DNA of 34,057 nucleotides from Rhodocyclales bacterium (lineage in GTDB: Bacteria > Pseudomonadota > Gammaproteobacteria > Burkholderiales > Rhodocyclaceae): NCBI GenBank assembly GCA_016235765.1, contig JACRIZ010000064.1, positions 1 to 34,057 on the forward strand, in the 5' to 3' direction. The notes beneath the pieces were generated by a model. It searched no databases. It was not told the origin of the DNA and saw only the letters and a program-made list of their open reading frames with translations. This document shows, in pieces, positions 8,965 to 18,408 of the stretch. Both the position numbers and the translations under genes were made by a program. The first letter of the stretch is position 1, and each line of letters starts with the position of its first letter.

Positions 8965-9623
8965 GGCGTCGCGATCAGCCCGGCCAGGCCCTCGGCATCC
9001 TTGATGCGCGTGACACCGCGGCCGGTCTCGACGTAGCCGCGGGCGACGAAGTCGCGCATCAGGCGCGCCACCACTTCGCGCGTGGTGCCGAGGTGGGCCG
9101 CCATCTGCTGCTGGGTCATCGGCAGTTCGCCGGCTGCCGAGGCGTGGATCAGCAGCAGGTTGGCCAGGCGCTGGTCGAGTTTGTAGGCATGCACCTCTTC
9201 CAGTTCTTCCATCAACCGGAACACCAGTGTCGACAGCGCCCGCACGGTGACGTCCTGGATCGACGGCTCCTTCTGGAACAGCTCGCGGAACACCGGGCCG
9301 GGAATCAGCGCCACGCTGGTGTCGGACTCGGCCTGCACCCAGGCGGGATAGCGCAGGTCGTTGAATAGGCTGTTCAGCGCGAAAACGCAGGTCTCGCCGG
9401 GATTGATGAAATAGAGCGTCGCTTCGGTGCCGTCGGGTGCGATGGCATAGACCCGCAAGCGGCCGCGAACGACAAAGTAGGCACCGGAAATGTTCTGTCC
9501 CGGCTGCAGGATGGGCGCCGGGGGACCGCACTGCACCAGCATCGCGCCGCGCCGCAGGAGCTGGCGCCCGTCCTCCGAAAGCTTCCGGAACGGCCCGAGG
9601 GATTCCAGGGACGATGTCGTCAT
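8961..9623 (-). CDS. Crp/Fnr family transcriptional regulator
   Basis: A 220-residue regulator. The cyclic-nucleotide-binding-like beta barrel spans about residues 10-130 (LQPGQNISGAYFVVRGRLRV, FINPGETCVFAL). A dimer helix follows, then a winged helix-turn-helix (MTQQQMAAHLGTTREVVARL, about 170-190) ending in GRGVTRIKDAEGL. There is no N-terminal cysteine set like that of Fnr, so it is not an obvious Fe-S oxygen sensor; its effector is unknown. The ATG at 9623 is chosen because the fold starts directly after it. It diverges from the cytochrome c peroxidase gene over 94 bp, which suggests it controls that gene in response to redox or nitrogen-oxide signals, but this is inference. Confidence 0.9.
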   Translation of the reverse strand: MTTSSLESLGPFRKLSEDGRQLLRRGAMLVQCGPPAPILQPGQNISGAYFVVRGRLRVYAIAPDGTEATLYFINPGETCVFALNSLFNDLRYPAWVQAESDTSVALIPGPVFRELFQKEPSIQDVTVRALSTLVFRLMEELEEVHAYKLDQRLANLLLIHASAAGELPMTQQQMAAHLGTTREVVARLMRDFVARGYVETGRGVTRIKDAEGLAGLIATP

Positions 9624-9640
9624 GGCCGGCGATTCTACTG

Positions 9641-9660
9641 CTGTGTAGCTTTTGGTACAG
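9641..9660. promoter_or_regulatory. Possible operator in the Crp/Fnr-peroxidase intergenic gap
   Basis: CTGT (9641-9644) and ACAG (9657-9660) form short inverted half-sites with a 12-base spacer in the 94-bp divergent gap. The arms are too short for certainty and do not match the TTGAT-N4-ATCAA Fnr box. Confidence 0.2.
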
Positions 9661-9717
9661 ACCGACCGATGCCGCTTGGGTAGCCTGCTCCCCACTGAGT
9701 TGTTCGGGGAGAACAAA

Positions 9718-11082
9718 ATGAGCGCAGACAATCTCGGCTTCCTGCTGATCGGCGTGATCGCCGTCATGGCCGGTGCCACCATCGTCCTGATGCTGGTGAG
9801 AAGCGAGTTGGCGCAGGCCTCAGGCGTTTCGCCCACGCGGGGCGGCGGCAGGCTGTTCCTGGCCGCGGCGTTGGGCATGGGCATCGTCGCCTTCACCGTC
9901 AAGCTGACCACCTTCACGCTGATGGCGACGCTGCCGCAGCAAGTGATCAACCCGCTGATGGTGGAGCGGCACTTCACGGAGATCGTGCCGGCCGACTGGA
10001 CGAAGATGCCCGGGCCGCCGCAGAAGGACGCGATCTACCAGTGGCAGGCATTGCCGCAGGCCGCCCCGGCGCCAGCCGACAACCCGACCACCATCGAAAA
10101 GGTGGAACTCGGCAAGCGCCTCTTCTTTGACCCCAACCTGTCGCTGACGCGCGACGTCTCCTGCGCCTCCTGCCACGACGTCGTGGGCGGCACCGGCGTG
10201 GACGGCCGCCGCACGTCGAAGGGTATCCGCGGCCAGATGGGCGGCCGCAACGCGCCGACGGTATGGAACGCCGCCTTCCAGGCGGTGCTGTTCTGGGACG
10301 GCCGCGCCGCCTCGCTGGAGGACCAGGCCATGGGCCCGCCGCTCAATCCGATCGAGATGGGCATGCCCTCGGGCGAGGCGGTGGCGCAACGTGTGCGCGA
10401 GAACGCCGGCTACCGCGAGCCTTTCGACCTGGCCTTCGGCAAGGGCACGCCGATCACCTTCGAGCGGATCGCCCAGGCCATCGCCGCCTACGAGCGCACC
10501 CTGATCACGCCCGACGCGCCTTACGACCGCTTCGTGCGCGGCGATCGCAGCGCCCTGACGCCCGCCCAATTGCGCGGCATGGCGCTGTTCCAATCCACGG
10601 GCTGCATCGCCTGCCATTCGGGTGCCAACTTCAGCGGCGCCAGCTTCGTCGACCTGACGGCCGGCGACCCGCCCAGCGGCGTCGCCAACGACAACGGCCG
10701 TTTCCGCATGTTTCCCGGCAACGACACGCCCTATGTGCAGCGCTACAAGCTGACCGCGGACAAGGGTGCCGCCGGTGCCGGCAGCGACCGCGGCATCTGG
10801 CGCATTCCCTCGCTGCGCAACGTGGCGCTCACCGGTCCCTGGCTGCACAACGGTTCGGTGGACAAGCTCGAGGAAGTGGTGCGCATCATGGCAGCCTCGC
10901 AACTCGGCGCCAGCATCAATGGCGAGCCGCATCTCGGTCGCGCCGTGTTTTGGTCACCCGACGAGCGCAGCGTCAGCAGGGTGGACCGGCCGGTGCTGAG
11001 CGAGGCCGACGTGCAGGACCTCGTCGCCTTCCTCAAGGCCTTGAGCAGCGCGCGGCTAGCGCAGAAGCTCGCGGCACAATAG
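9718..11082 (+). CDS. Membrane-anchored di-haem cytochrome c peroxidase
   Basis: A 454-residue protein of the MauG/bacterial cytochrome c peroxidase superfamily. Two haem c motifs are CASCH (about residue 149) and CIACH (about 296), giving a low- and a high-potential haem. The sequence LGKRLFFDPNLS and NAPTVWNAAFQ, and the distal PWLHNGSVDKLEEVV, are typical. Unlike the classical soluble periplasmic enzyme (about 330 residues), it has an N-terminal extension with two hydrophobic helices (about 6-27 and 42-63), so it is likely held in the inner membrane facing the periplasm. It would reduce H2O2 with electrons from cytochrome c. GGGGAG precedes the ATG at 9718. Divergent neighbour: a Crp/Fnr regulator. 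Confidence 0.92.
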   Translation: MSADNLGFLLIGVIAVMAGATIVLMLVRSELAQASGVSPTRGGGRLFLAAALGMGIVAFTVKLTTFTLMATLPQQVINPLMVERHFTEIVPADWTKMPGPPQKDAIYQWQALPQAAPAPADNPTTIEKVELGKRLFFDPNLSLTRDVSCASCHDVVGGTGVDGRRTSKGIRGQMGGRNAPTVWNAAFQAVLFWDGRAASLEDQAMGPPLNPIEMGMPSGEAVAQRVRENAGYREPFDLAFGKGTPITFERIAQAIAAYERTLITPDAPYDRFVRGDRSALTPAQLRGMALFQSTGCIACHSGANFSGASFVDLTAGDPPSGVANDNGRFRMFPGNDTPYVQRYKLTADKGAAGAGSDRGIWRIPSLRNVALTGPWLHNGSVDKLEEVVRIMAASQLGASINGEPHLGRAVFWSPDERSVSRVDRPVLSEADVQDLVAFLKALSSARLAQKLAAQ

Positions 11083-11088
11083 GCGAGG

Positions 11089-11979
11089 TCAGCCCTTGCG
11101 GCCGACGATGACCACCCCGGACACGACCAGCGCGGCGCCGAGCAATTGCCAGGTCGAGATCGACTCGCCCAGCCACCACCAGCCGAATGCGATGGTCATC
11201 AGCGGACCGACGGTGCCGATCAGCGCCGCGCGGCCGCTGCCGATGCGGCGGATCGCCGCCGACTGCGCGAAGACCGGGATCGCGGTCGAGAACAGCGCCA
11301 TCGCCAGCGCGTAGACATAGACCGGCAGCGGCTGCACCAGCGCTGCGACCGGCTGCGTGGCGACGAAATGGCCGAACACGGCGGCGGTCGACACCAGCAT
11401 GGCCAGCGCGGTGAAGCGCATCACGCCGATCTTCGCCAGCATCGGCCCGCTGCCTGACAGATAGAAGGCATAGGAAAGCGAAGAGCCGAACACCAGCCCG
11501 CCGCCAATCCAGACGGCCGCGCTCTCGGCGGAGACATCGAGATCGTGCGCGAAAGCCGCGGCGATGCCGGCGTAACACAGTGCCACGGCCAGCCACTCGC
11601 GGCGGCCGATGCGATGGCCATAGAGCAAGGCGCCGAGCAGCAGCGTCATGGTCGGGTAGGTGAACAGGATCAGGCGTTCCAGGCCGGCCGTGATGTACTG
11701 CAGGCCGAGGAAGTCGAGGACGCTGGCGCCGTAGTAGCCGAGCAGGCCGAGCGCGATCACCGCCAGCCAGTCGCGGCGCGTCAGCGGCTTGGCGCCATGC
11801 GATTCGCGCAGGCCCACCCAGAGGAAGACCGGCAGCGAGAACACCATGCGCAGCGCGAGCAATGTGATCGCCTCGACCGGCGCAGCGGCATAGGCCAGCT
11901 TGACGAAAATTGCCTTGGCGGAGAAGCCGAGGGCGGCGACGATGGCGAGCGCGACGCCGCCGGAGAGATTTGGTGCCAT
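11089..11979 (-). CDS. DMT-family (EamA) transporter
   Basis: A 296-residue integral membrane protein with ten predicted helices in two EamA repeats, the drug/metabolite transporter architecture. Typical segments include VALAIVAALGFSAKAIFVKL at the N-terminus, GLERLILFTYPTMTLLLGAL in repeat 1 and the C-terminal IAFGWWWLGESISTWQ. Substrate cannot be predicted. The ATG at 11979 is used; a GTG at 11994 would add five residues, and neither has a clear Shine-Dalgarno. It converges on the cytochrome c peroxidase gene (six bases between stops) and diverges from the P-type ATPase with about 50 bp between starts. Confidence 0.9.
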   Translation of the reverse strand: MAPNLSGGVALAIVAALGFSAKAIFVKLAYAAAPVEAITLLALRMVFSLPVFLWVGLRESHGAKPLTRRDWLAVIALGLLGYYGASVLDFLGLQYITAGLERLILFTYPTMTLLLGALLYGHRIGRREWLAVALCYAGIAAAFAHDLDVSAESAAVWIGGGLVFGSSLSYAFYLSGSGPMLAKIGVMRFTALAMLVSTAAVFGHFVATQPVAALVQPLPVYVYALAMALFSTAIPVFAQSAAIRRIGSGRAALIGTVGPLMTIAFGWWWLGESISTWQLLGAALVVSGVVIVGRKG

Positions 11980-12028
11980 ACTGGATTGGGCCACAGGGAG
12001 GCCGACAAAGGCAAGTCATCGGCACGCC

Positions 12029-14707
12029 ATGAATCGCGAAGGCATCCGGATCGCGCAACTGACCGCCGCCGAAGCGTTGGCGAGGCTGGGTAGCGGGCCG
12101 GCCGGACTGGCCCGCGACGAAGCCGCCCGGCGGGCCGCTGAATTCGGGGCCAACCGCGTCGAGGCTCTGGCGCGCGAGCCGCTCTGGCTGGTCCTGCTCA
12201 AGGAGTTCACGCACTTCTTCGCGCTGCTGCTCTGGCTTGCCGCCGGCCTGGCCTTCCTCGCCGAGCATTTCGGACCGGACCAAGGCATGGCGGAACTCGG
12301 CATCGCCATCGTCGGCGTGATCTTCGTGAACGGCCTGTTCTCGTTCTGGCAGACCTTTCGGGCCGAGCAGGCGTTGCGTGCGCTGCGCGAGCTGCTCCCG
12401 CCGCAGGTCGAGGTACTGCGCGACGGGCAGAGCATGACGCTGCCGGCCGAGGACCTCGTGCCCGGCGATCTCCTGCTCCTGTCCGAGGGCAGCCGGGTAC
12501 CTGCCGACTGCCGCGTCGTCCAGGCTTGGGGCCTGCGGGTGAACATGGCGACGCTGACCGGGGAATCGTTGCCGAAGGCGCGTAGCGCCGAAGCCGATGT
12601 CGCCGCCGATCCGCTCGCCGCTCGCAACCTGCTGCTCGCCGGTACGATGATCCTCTCCGGCGAGTGCCGGGCCGTGGCGTTCACAACCGGCATGCGGACC
12701 GAGTTCGGCCGCATCGCCCACCTGACGCAAACGGCCGGCGAAGCCGAATCGCCGCTGCAGATCGAGATCCGCCGCGTCTCGCGCGTAGTGGCGACGCTGG
12801 CGGTCGCACTCGGCGTAGTCTTCTTCGGCATCGGCCAGGCGATCGGCCTGCCGTTCTGGGCCAATGGGATGTTCGCCATCGGCATCATAGTCGCCAACGT
12901 GCCGGAGGGACTGTTGCCGACGGTGACGCTGGCACTGGCGCTGGCCACCCAGCGCATGGCGCGGCGCCATGCCCTGGTCCGCCACCTGCCCGCCGTCGAG
13001 ACGCTCGGCAGCGCGACGGTGATCCTCACCGACAAGACCGGCACGCTGACCGAAAACCGCATGTCGGTACGCGAGCTCTACGTCGCCAACCGCCACCTGC
13101 TCGCCGCCGAGCGCTGGCCGAGGGCGGCCGACGCCGAGTTGCGCGCCGTGGCACGCCACTGCCACTCGCTGAAATTCCATGCCGGCGAACCGCTCGGCGA
13201 CCCGATGGAGATCGCGCTCTGGCGGTTCGCCGCGACCGGGCTGGATGAGGAGCGACTGTCGGAGATTCCGTTCGATGCCGAGCGCAAGCGCATGTCGGCC
13301 GTCACGCGCGATGCGCAAGGGCGCCGCAACCTCTGGTGCAAGGGGGCGCCCGAGACGGTCCTGCCGCTCTGCGCAAGCTGGCTCGACGGCGGCATCGCCC
13401 GCCCCATGGACGCCTCCGCCGGGAAGCGCTTCGAGCGGGCGCAGGCGGACATGGCCGACCGCGGCCTGCGCGTGCTGGCCCTGGCCTGGCGGCCGCTGGC
13501 CGACGACGACGATGCCGCGGAGAATGAGTTGCAGTTCTGCGGCCTGGTCGGGCTGGAAGATCCGCCGCGCGCCGATGTCCATGAGGCCGTGGCGCGCTGC
13601 GCCGAGGCCGGCTTGCGCGTCATCATGATTACCGGCGACCACCCGCGGACGGCACTGGCCGTCGCGCGCGAGATCGGCCTGGTGCAGGGTGCCGCGCCCA
13701 CCGTGGTGCTCGGCGAGGAGATCCGCCACCTGTCCGCCGCCGAATTGCAGCTTGCCCTCGATGCGCCCGAGATCGTCTTTGCCCGCGTAACCGCCGAACA
13801 GAAGATGCTCGTGGTGGAAGCGCTGCGCCACAAAGGCGAGATCGTCGCGGTAACCGGCGACGGCGTGAACGACGCGCCGGCGCTGAAGACGGCCGACATC
13901 GGCATCGCCATGGGCCGCTCGGGCACCGACGTGGCCCGCGAGGCCGCCGACATCGTGCTGCTCGACGACCACTTTGCCACCATCGTCAATGCCATCGAGG
14001 AAGGCCGCGCGGTATTCGAGAACATCCGCAAGTTCCTCACCTACATCCTGACCTCGAACATTCCCGAGATCGTGCCTTACCTCGCCTTCGTGCTGTTCCG
14101 CATCCCGCTGCCGCTGACGATCATCCAGATCCTCGCCGTCGACCTCGGCACCGACATGCTGCCGGCGCTGGCCCTGGGCGCCGAACCGCCGCACGAGGAC
14201 GTGATGAAGAAGCCGCCGCGACCACGGGGCGAGAGGCTGTTGAGCTGGCCGTTGCTGGCGCGCGCCTACCTGTTTCTGGGGCCGCTGGAGGCAATTGCGG
14301 CGATGGCGGCCTTCTTCTTCGTCCTGGACCAGGGCGGTTGGTACTACGGCGAGCCCCTGACCGCCAACGCGCCGGTCTACCTCTCGGCGACCACGGCCTG
14401 CCTCGCCGCCATCGTGCTGGCGCAGATGGTGAACGTGTTCGTCTGCCGGCATCCGACGCTGCCGGCCTGGCGCTTCTCCTTGCGGGGCAACCCCCTGCTG
14501 CTGCTCGGGCTGGCGGTCGAGGCAGCGCTGCTGCTGGCGATCGTCTATACGCCCTGGGGGCAGCGCCTCTTCGCCACCGCGCCGCTCGGCTTCGACGTCT
14601 GGCTCTACATGCTGCCTTTCGCGCTCGCCCTCGGCGTCGCCGAGGAGGTGCGCAAGCGGCTGGTCAGCGTCGCCTGCCGCCGAGAATCGAGCCGAGCACG
14701 CCCCTGA
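12029..14707 (+). CDS. Cation-transporting P-type ATPase, Na+/K+-ATPase (P2C)-like
   Basis: An 892-residue P2-type ATPase. In order: cation ATPase N domain (residues 1-70), actuator loop with TGES (177-180), transmembrane segment 4 with [19 protein letters not shown], phosphorylation site DKTGTLT (Asp335), nucleotide-binding KGAPE, hinge [12 protein letters not shown] (GDGVND at 610-615), and a six-helix C-terminal domain. The segment TSNIPEI, then IPLPL and [18 protein letters not shown], closely parallels the Na+/K+-ATPase alpha subunit rather than SERCA (DLGTD, PEGLL). No beta subunit is nearby. Substrate could be Na+, K+, H+ or Ca2+; sequence alone does not settle it. The ATG at 12029 starts the N domain. 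The last 44 bases overlap the opposite-strand HerA-like gene. Confidence 0.93.
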   Translation: MNREGIRIAQLTAAEALARLGSGPAGLARDEAARRAAEFGANRVEALAREPLWLVLLKEFTHFFALLLWLAAGLAFLAEHFGPDQGMAELGIAIVGVIFVNGLFSFWQTFRAEQALRALRELLPPQVEVLRDGQSMTLPAEDLVPGDLLLLSEGSRVPADCRVVQAWGLRVNMATLTGESLPKARSAEADVAADPLAARNLLLAGTMILSGECRAVAFTTGMRTEFGRIAHLTQTAGEAESPLQIEIRRVSRVVATLAVALGVVFFGIGQAIGLPFWANGMFAIGIIVANVPEGLLPTVTLALALATQRMARRHALVRHLPAVETLGSATVILTDKTGTLTENRMSVRELYVANRHLLAAERWPRAADAELRAVARHCHSLKFHAGEPLGDPMEIALWRFAATGLDEERLSEIPFDAERKRMSAVTRDAQGRRNLWCKGAPETVLPLCASWLDGGIARPMDASAGKRFERAQADMADRGLRVLALAWRPLADDDDAAENELQFCGLVGLEDPPRADVHEAVARCAEAGLRVIMITGDHPRTALAVAREIGLVQGAAPTVVLGEEIRHLSAAELQLALDAPEIVFARVTAEQKMLVVEALRHKGEIVAVTGDGVNDAPALKTADIGIAMGRSGTDVAREAADIVLLDDHFATIVNAIEEGRAVFENIRKFLTYILTSNIPEIVPYLAFVLFRIPLPLTIIQILAVDLGTDMLPALALGAEPPHEDVMKKPPRPRGERLLSWPLLARAYLFLGPLEAIAAMAAFFFVLDQGGWYYGEPLTANAPVYLSATTACLAAIVLAQMVNVFVCRHPTLPAWRFSLRGNPLLLLGLAVEAALLLAIVYTPWGQRLFATAPLGFDVWLYMLPFALALGVAEEVRKRLVSVACRRESSRARP

Positions 14708-16184
14708 CGATCTCGCGACCGACCTGGCTGGCGATGGTGCGTGCCGCCGTCTTGACCATGGCTTCGCCGACGCTCTGCCGGCGGCCGTTGCCGCCGCCGA
14801 GGATGGAACCCAGGCTACCGAGGAAACCGCCCTCGTCGGACTCAGCGGCCTTGCCGCCCTTCGGCGTGCCGCCACGGCTGACTTTCTCCTCGGCCGCCTC
14901 GCTCGCGGCAGCCTTGGCTTCCTGCAGCTTTTCGTAGGCCGACTCGCGGTCCTTGGCCTTTTCATAGTGGCCGTAGAGGGTCGAGCCCTTGATCGCCGCC
15001 GCGCGCTCGGCGGCATCGAGGGGGCCGATGCGCGAGCCGGGCGCCAGCACGAAGGCGCGCTCGACCACACTGGGCGTGCCCTTCTCGTCGAGGAAGGAGA
15101 TCAGCGCCTCGCCGACGCCGAGTTCCATGATCGCCGCCTTGGCGTCGAACTTCGGGTTGGCGCGCAAGGTCTCGGCCGCCGTCTGCACGGCCTTCTGGTC
15201 GCGCGGCGTGAAGGCGCGCAGCGCATGCTGGACACGGTTGCCCAACTGGGCCAGCACCTTGTCCGGCACGTCGAGCGGATTCTGCGTCACGAAGTACACG
15301 CCGACGCCCTTGGAACGGATCAGGCGCACCACCTGCTCGATCTTCTCCAGCAGCGCGGGCGGCGCCTCGTTGAACAACAGGTGCGCTTCGTCGAAGAAGA
15401 ACACCAGCTTAGGCTTGTCGAGATCACCGGCCTCGGGCAACTGCTCGAAGAGTTCCGCCAGCATCCAGAGCAGGAAGGTGGAATAGGCCTGCGGCGAGTT
15501 CATCAGCTTGTCGGCGGCGAGGATGTTGACCACGCCCTTGCCGCGCTCGGCCTGCATCAGGTCGGCGATATCGAGCATCGGCTCGCCGAAGAATTTGTCG
15601 CCGCCCTGTTGTTCGAGCGTCAGCAGGCCGCGCTGGATGGCGCCGATCGAGGCGGCCGAGACGTTGCCGTATTCGGTGGTGAATTGCTTGGCGTTGTCGC
15701 CGACGTGCTGGACCATGGCGCGCAGGTCCTTGAGGTCGAGCAGCAGGAGGCCGTTGTCGTCGGCGATCTTGAAGACGAGTTGCAGCACGCCTTCCTGGGT
15801 GTCGTTGAGGCCGAGCAGGCGCGCGAGCAGCAGCGGGCCCATGTCGGAGATCGTCGCCCGCACCGGGTGGCCGCTTGCGCCGAACACGTCCCAGAACGCC
15901 ACGGGATTCTTGACCGGCGCCCAATCGGTGACGCCCAGCTTTTCAAGCCGCTTGGCCAGCTTGTCGGATTTGACGCCCTCGGCGCCCAAACCGGAGAGGT
16001 CGCCCTTCACGTCGGCCAGGAACACCGGCACCCCGATGGCCGAGAACTGCTCGGCCAGGCGCTGCAGGGTGACGGTCTTGCCGGTACCGGTAGCGCCGGT
16101 GATCAGGCCGTGGCGGTTGGCCAGGGCGGGCAGCAGGGAGATTTCGGCATCGCCATCTTTGGCGACAGGCAATGGACGGCTCAT
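14664..16184 (-). CDS. HerA/FtsK-like ATPase of the YjgR (DUF853) family
   Basis: A 506-residue protein matching the YjgR/DUF853 family of putative HerA-like helicases. Walker A is GATGTGKT (residues 30-37); Walker B is [46 protein letters not shown] and [16 protein letters not shown] are family hallmarks. The C-terminus is low complexity with a charged coiled-coil stretch (about 395-435) and a glycine-rich linker ending in SILGGRRR. Biological role is unsettled. The start is set at ATG 16184: GGGGAG lies eight bases upstream, whereas a GTG at 16193 would abut that Shine-Dalgarno. It converges on the P-type ATPase with a 44-bp overlap. Confidence 0.9.
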   Translation of the reverse strand: MSRPLPVAKDGDAEISLLPALANRHGLITGATGTGKTVTLQRLAEQFSAIGVPVFLADVKGDLSGLGAEGVKSDKLAKRLEKLGVTDWAPVKNPVAFWDVFGASGHPVRATISDMGPLLLARLLGLNDTQEGVLQLVFKIADDNGLLLLDLKDLRAMVQHVGDNAKQFTTEYGNVSAASIGAIQRGLLTLEQQGGDKFFGEPMLDIADLMQAERGKGVVNILAADKLMNSPQAYSTFLLWMLAELFEQLPEAGDLDKPKLVFFFDEAHLLFNEAPPALLEKIEQVVRLIRSKGVGVYFVTQNPLDVPDKVLAQLGNRVQHALRAFTPRDQKAVQTAAETLRANPKFDAKAAIMELGVGEALISFLDEKGTPSVVERAFVLAPGSRIGPLDAAERAAAIKGSTLYGHYEKAKDRESAYEKLQEAKAAASEAAEEKVSRGGTPKGGKAAESDEGGFLGSLGSILGGGNGRRQSVGEAMVKTAARTIASQVGREIVRGVLGSILGGRRR

Positions 16185-16245
16185 TTTGGGCACTCCCCGG
16201 GTGGTAAAATTTCGGCCATTTTACGCAGCAATAAAGGAAATCATC

Positions 16246-16971
16246 ATGGCCGGCCATTCCAAATGGGCCAACATCCAGCACCGAAAGGGGCGCCAGGACG
16301 AGAAGCGCGGCGCCGCATTCTCCAAGATTGCGAAGGAAATCACTGTCGCGGCCAAGATGGGCGGCGGCGACCCGGGCTTCAACCCGCGCCTGCGCCTGGC
16401 GGTGGACAAGGGCAAGGCGGTCAACATGCCCAAGGACAAGATCGACAACGCCATCAAGAAGGGCACCGGCGAACTCGAGGGCGTCGATTACGTCGAAATC
16501 CGCTATGAAGGCTATGGCATCAACGGCGCCGCCGTGATGGTCGATTGCCTGACCGACAACAAGGTGCGTACCGTCGCCGAAGTCCGCCACGCCTTCAACA
16601 AGTATGGCGGCAACATGGGCACCGACGGTTCGGTGGCCTTCATGTTCAAGCACTGCGGCCAGATCATCTTCGCGCCGGGCGTTTCGGAAGAGAAGGTGAT
16701 GGACGCCGCCATCGAGGCGGGCGCGGAAGACGTGATGACCAACGAAGACGGCTCCATCGAAGTCATCACCGCGCCGGGCGACTTCCTGGCCGTCAAGGAT
16801 GCGCTGGAGAAGGCCGGGCTCAAGCCCGAGTTCGCCGAAGTGACCATGAAGCCGGGCAGCGAAACCGAATTCGCCGGCGAGGACGCCGAGCGGATGCAGA
16901 AGCTGCTCGACGCGCTCGAAGGCCTCGACGACGTGCAGGAGGTTTACACCACGGCGGTGATGGCCGAGTAG
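16246..16971 (+). CDS. yebC: YebC/TACO1 family protein
   Basis: A 241-residue YebC protein, standard length. It starts [18 protein letters not shown], the family signature, and contains [38 protein letters not shown] and [18 protein letters not shown]. YebC proteins were long called transcriptional regulators; recent work links them to translation of proline-rich stretches on the ribosome. It sits just upstream of the ruv genes, a widespread arrangement. AAAGGAAA precedes the ATG, and TAAAAT (16204-16209) may be its -10. The very proline-rich TolA encoded 8 kb downstream is a plausible client, which is only a suggestion. Confidence 0.97.
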   Translation: MAGHSKWANIQHRKGRQDEKRGAAFSKIAKEITVAAKMGGGDPGFNPRLRLAVDKGKAVNMPKDKIDNAIKKGTGELEGVDYVEIRYEGYGINGAAVMVDCLTDNKVRTVAEVRHAFNKYGGNMGTDGSVAFMFKHCGQIIFAPGVSEEKVMDAAIEAGAEDVMTNEDGSIEVITAPGDFLAVKDALEKAGLKPEFAEVTMKPGSETEFAGEDAERMQKLLDALEGLDDVQEVYTTAVMAE

Positions 16972-16998
16972 TGGCGAACCGCCAGCACTGACTTTTCC

Positions 16999-17847
16999 AT
17001 GCTGGCGCGCGCGGCACCCTTCCTGTTCGTCCTGCTCTGGAGCACCGGCTTCGTCGGTGCCAAGCTGGGGCTGCCGCACGCGGCCCCGCTCGCTTTCCTG
17101 CTTGTGCGCTACATCGCGGTCATCGGGCTGATGGCCTGCCTGGCGCTGGCGCTGCGCGCGCCCTGGCCGCATGACGGTCGGCAGTGGTTCCACATCGGCG
17201 TCAGCGGCTTGCTGGTGCATGCGCTCTACCTCGGCGGCGTCTTCGTGGCGATCAGCGCCGGCCTGCCGGCCGGCGTGACCGCGCTGGTGGTCGGCATGCA
17301 GCCGCTGCTCACCGCCACCGTCGCCGGACGCCTGCTCGGCGAGCAGGTGCTGCCCCGGCAGTGGACTGGCCTGGCGCTGGGCTTTGTCGGCGTGACGCTG
17401 GTGCTGTCGAACAAACTCGGCACAGCCTTCGATGTCGACGCGCTCTGGCCTGCCATCGCAGCCTTGGTCGGCATCACCGCCGGCACCCTTTACCAGAAGA
17501 AATTCTGCCCCCGCTTCGACTGGCGCAGCGGTTCGGTCGCGCAGTTCCTGCCGACAGCCGTCGTCACCGGCATCGTCGTCTTCGCGCTCGACGACTTCCG
17601 CATAGCCTGGACCGGCGAGTTCGTCTTCGCGCTGGGCTGGCTGGTGCTGGTGCTGTCGATCGGCGCCATCTCGCTGCTCAACTGGCTGATCCGCCACGGC
17701 AGCGCGGTCAACGTCGCCAGCCTCTTCTACCTCACGCCGCCGACCACGGCGCTCCTCGCCTGGCTGCTGTTCGGCGAGACGCTGACCGGAATGGCGCTGC
17801 TCGGCATGGCCATCGCGGTGTTCGGCGTGTATCTTTCCCGCCGATGA
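16999..17847 (+). CDS. DMT-family (EamA) transporter
   Basis: A 282-residue membrane protein with about ten helices and two EamA repeats. The N-terminus [20 protein letters not shown] is characteristic of a subgroup of EamA proteins, as is [16 protein letters not shown] in repeat 1 and [20 protein letters not shown] in repeat 2. It is unrelated in detail to the other EamA protein in this window. Substrate unknown. It lies 27 bases after yebC and its stop overlaps the ruvC start (ATGA), so it is probably in the same transcript. Confidence 0.92.
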   Translation: MLARAAPFLFVLLWSTGFVGAKLGLPHAAPLAFLLVRYIAVIGLMACLALALRAPWPHDGRQWFHIGVSGLLVHALYLGGVFVAISAGLPAGVTALVVGMQPLLTATVAGRLLGEQVLPRQWTGLALGFVGVTLVLSNKLGTAFDVDALWPAIAALVGITAGTLYQKKFCPRFDWRSGSVAQFLPTAVVTGIVVFALDDFRIAWTGEFVFALGWLVLVLSIGAISLLNWLIRHGSAVNVASLFYLTPPTTALLAWLLFGETLTGMALLGMAIAVFGVYLSRR

Positions 17848-18374
17848 CTACCGTCCGCATCCTCGGCATCGACCCCGGCCTTCGCATCACCGGCTTCGGC
17901 GTGATCGACAAGGTCGGCCAGAAGCTGGCCTACGTCAGCAGCGGCTGCATCAGGAGCAACGACAAGGACAGCCTGCCCGAGCGCATCAAGACCTTGCTCG
18001 ACGGCATCGGCGAAGTCATCGATCTGCACCGGCCGCAGGAAGCGGCGGTGGAGAAGGTGTTCGTGAACGTCAATCCGCAGTCGACCTTGCTGCTCGGTCA
18101 GGCACGCGGCGCGGCGATCTCGGCGCTGGTCGGCGCCGACCTGCCGGTCGCGGAATACACGGCCTTGCAGGTCAAGCAGGCCGTGGTCGGCCACGGCAAG
18201 GCCGCCAAGGAGCAGGTGCAACAGATGGTGATGCGCCTGCTGGCGCTGTCTGGCGCGCCGAGCGCCGACGCGGCCGACGCGCTGGCCTGCGCGATCTGCC
18301 ACGCCCACGGCGGCCATGGGCTGGGCAACATTGCGACGCGCGGCTTCCGCGTCAGGAAGGGACGGCTGGTCTAG
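17844..18374 (+). CDS. ruvC: Holliday junction resolvase RuvC
   Basis: A 176-residue crossover junction endonuclease. It cuts Holliday junctions symmetrically after RuvAB branch migration. The N-terminal [16 protein letters not shown] holds the first catalytic Asp (residue 10). [20 protein letters not shown] carries the second acidic residue, and [15 protein letters not shown] near the C-terminus carries the last acidic pair. The start overlaps the EamA stop by four bases. In most relatives ruvA follows directly; here an opposite-strand chemoreceptor gene separates them. Confidence 0.96.
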   Translation: MTTVRILGIDPGLRITGFGVIDKVGQKLAYVSSGCIRSNDKDSLPERIKTLLDGIGEVIDLHRPQEAAVEKVFVNVNPQSTLLLGQARGAAISALVGADLPVAEYTALQVKQAVVGHGKAAKEQVQQMVMRLLALSGAPSADAADALACAICHAHGGHGLGNIATRGFRVRKGRLV

Positions 18375-18408
18375 CGTCGGCCGGCGCCGTCGCTGCGCCT
18401 GGCGAAAG

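Noticed and set aside
11033-15070. A reverse-strand open frame of over 1300 codons
   Set aside because: Only its left end overlaps real coding sequence in another frame; it lies antisense to the P-type ATPase, has no domain-like segments and reflects the lack of stop codons in GC-rich DNA.
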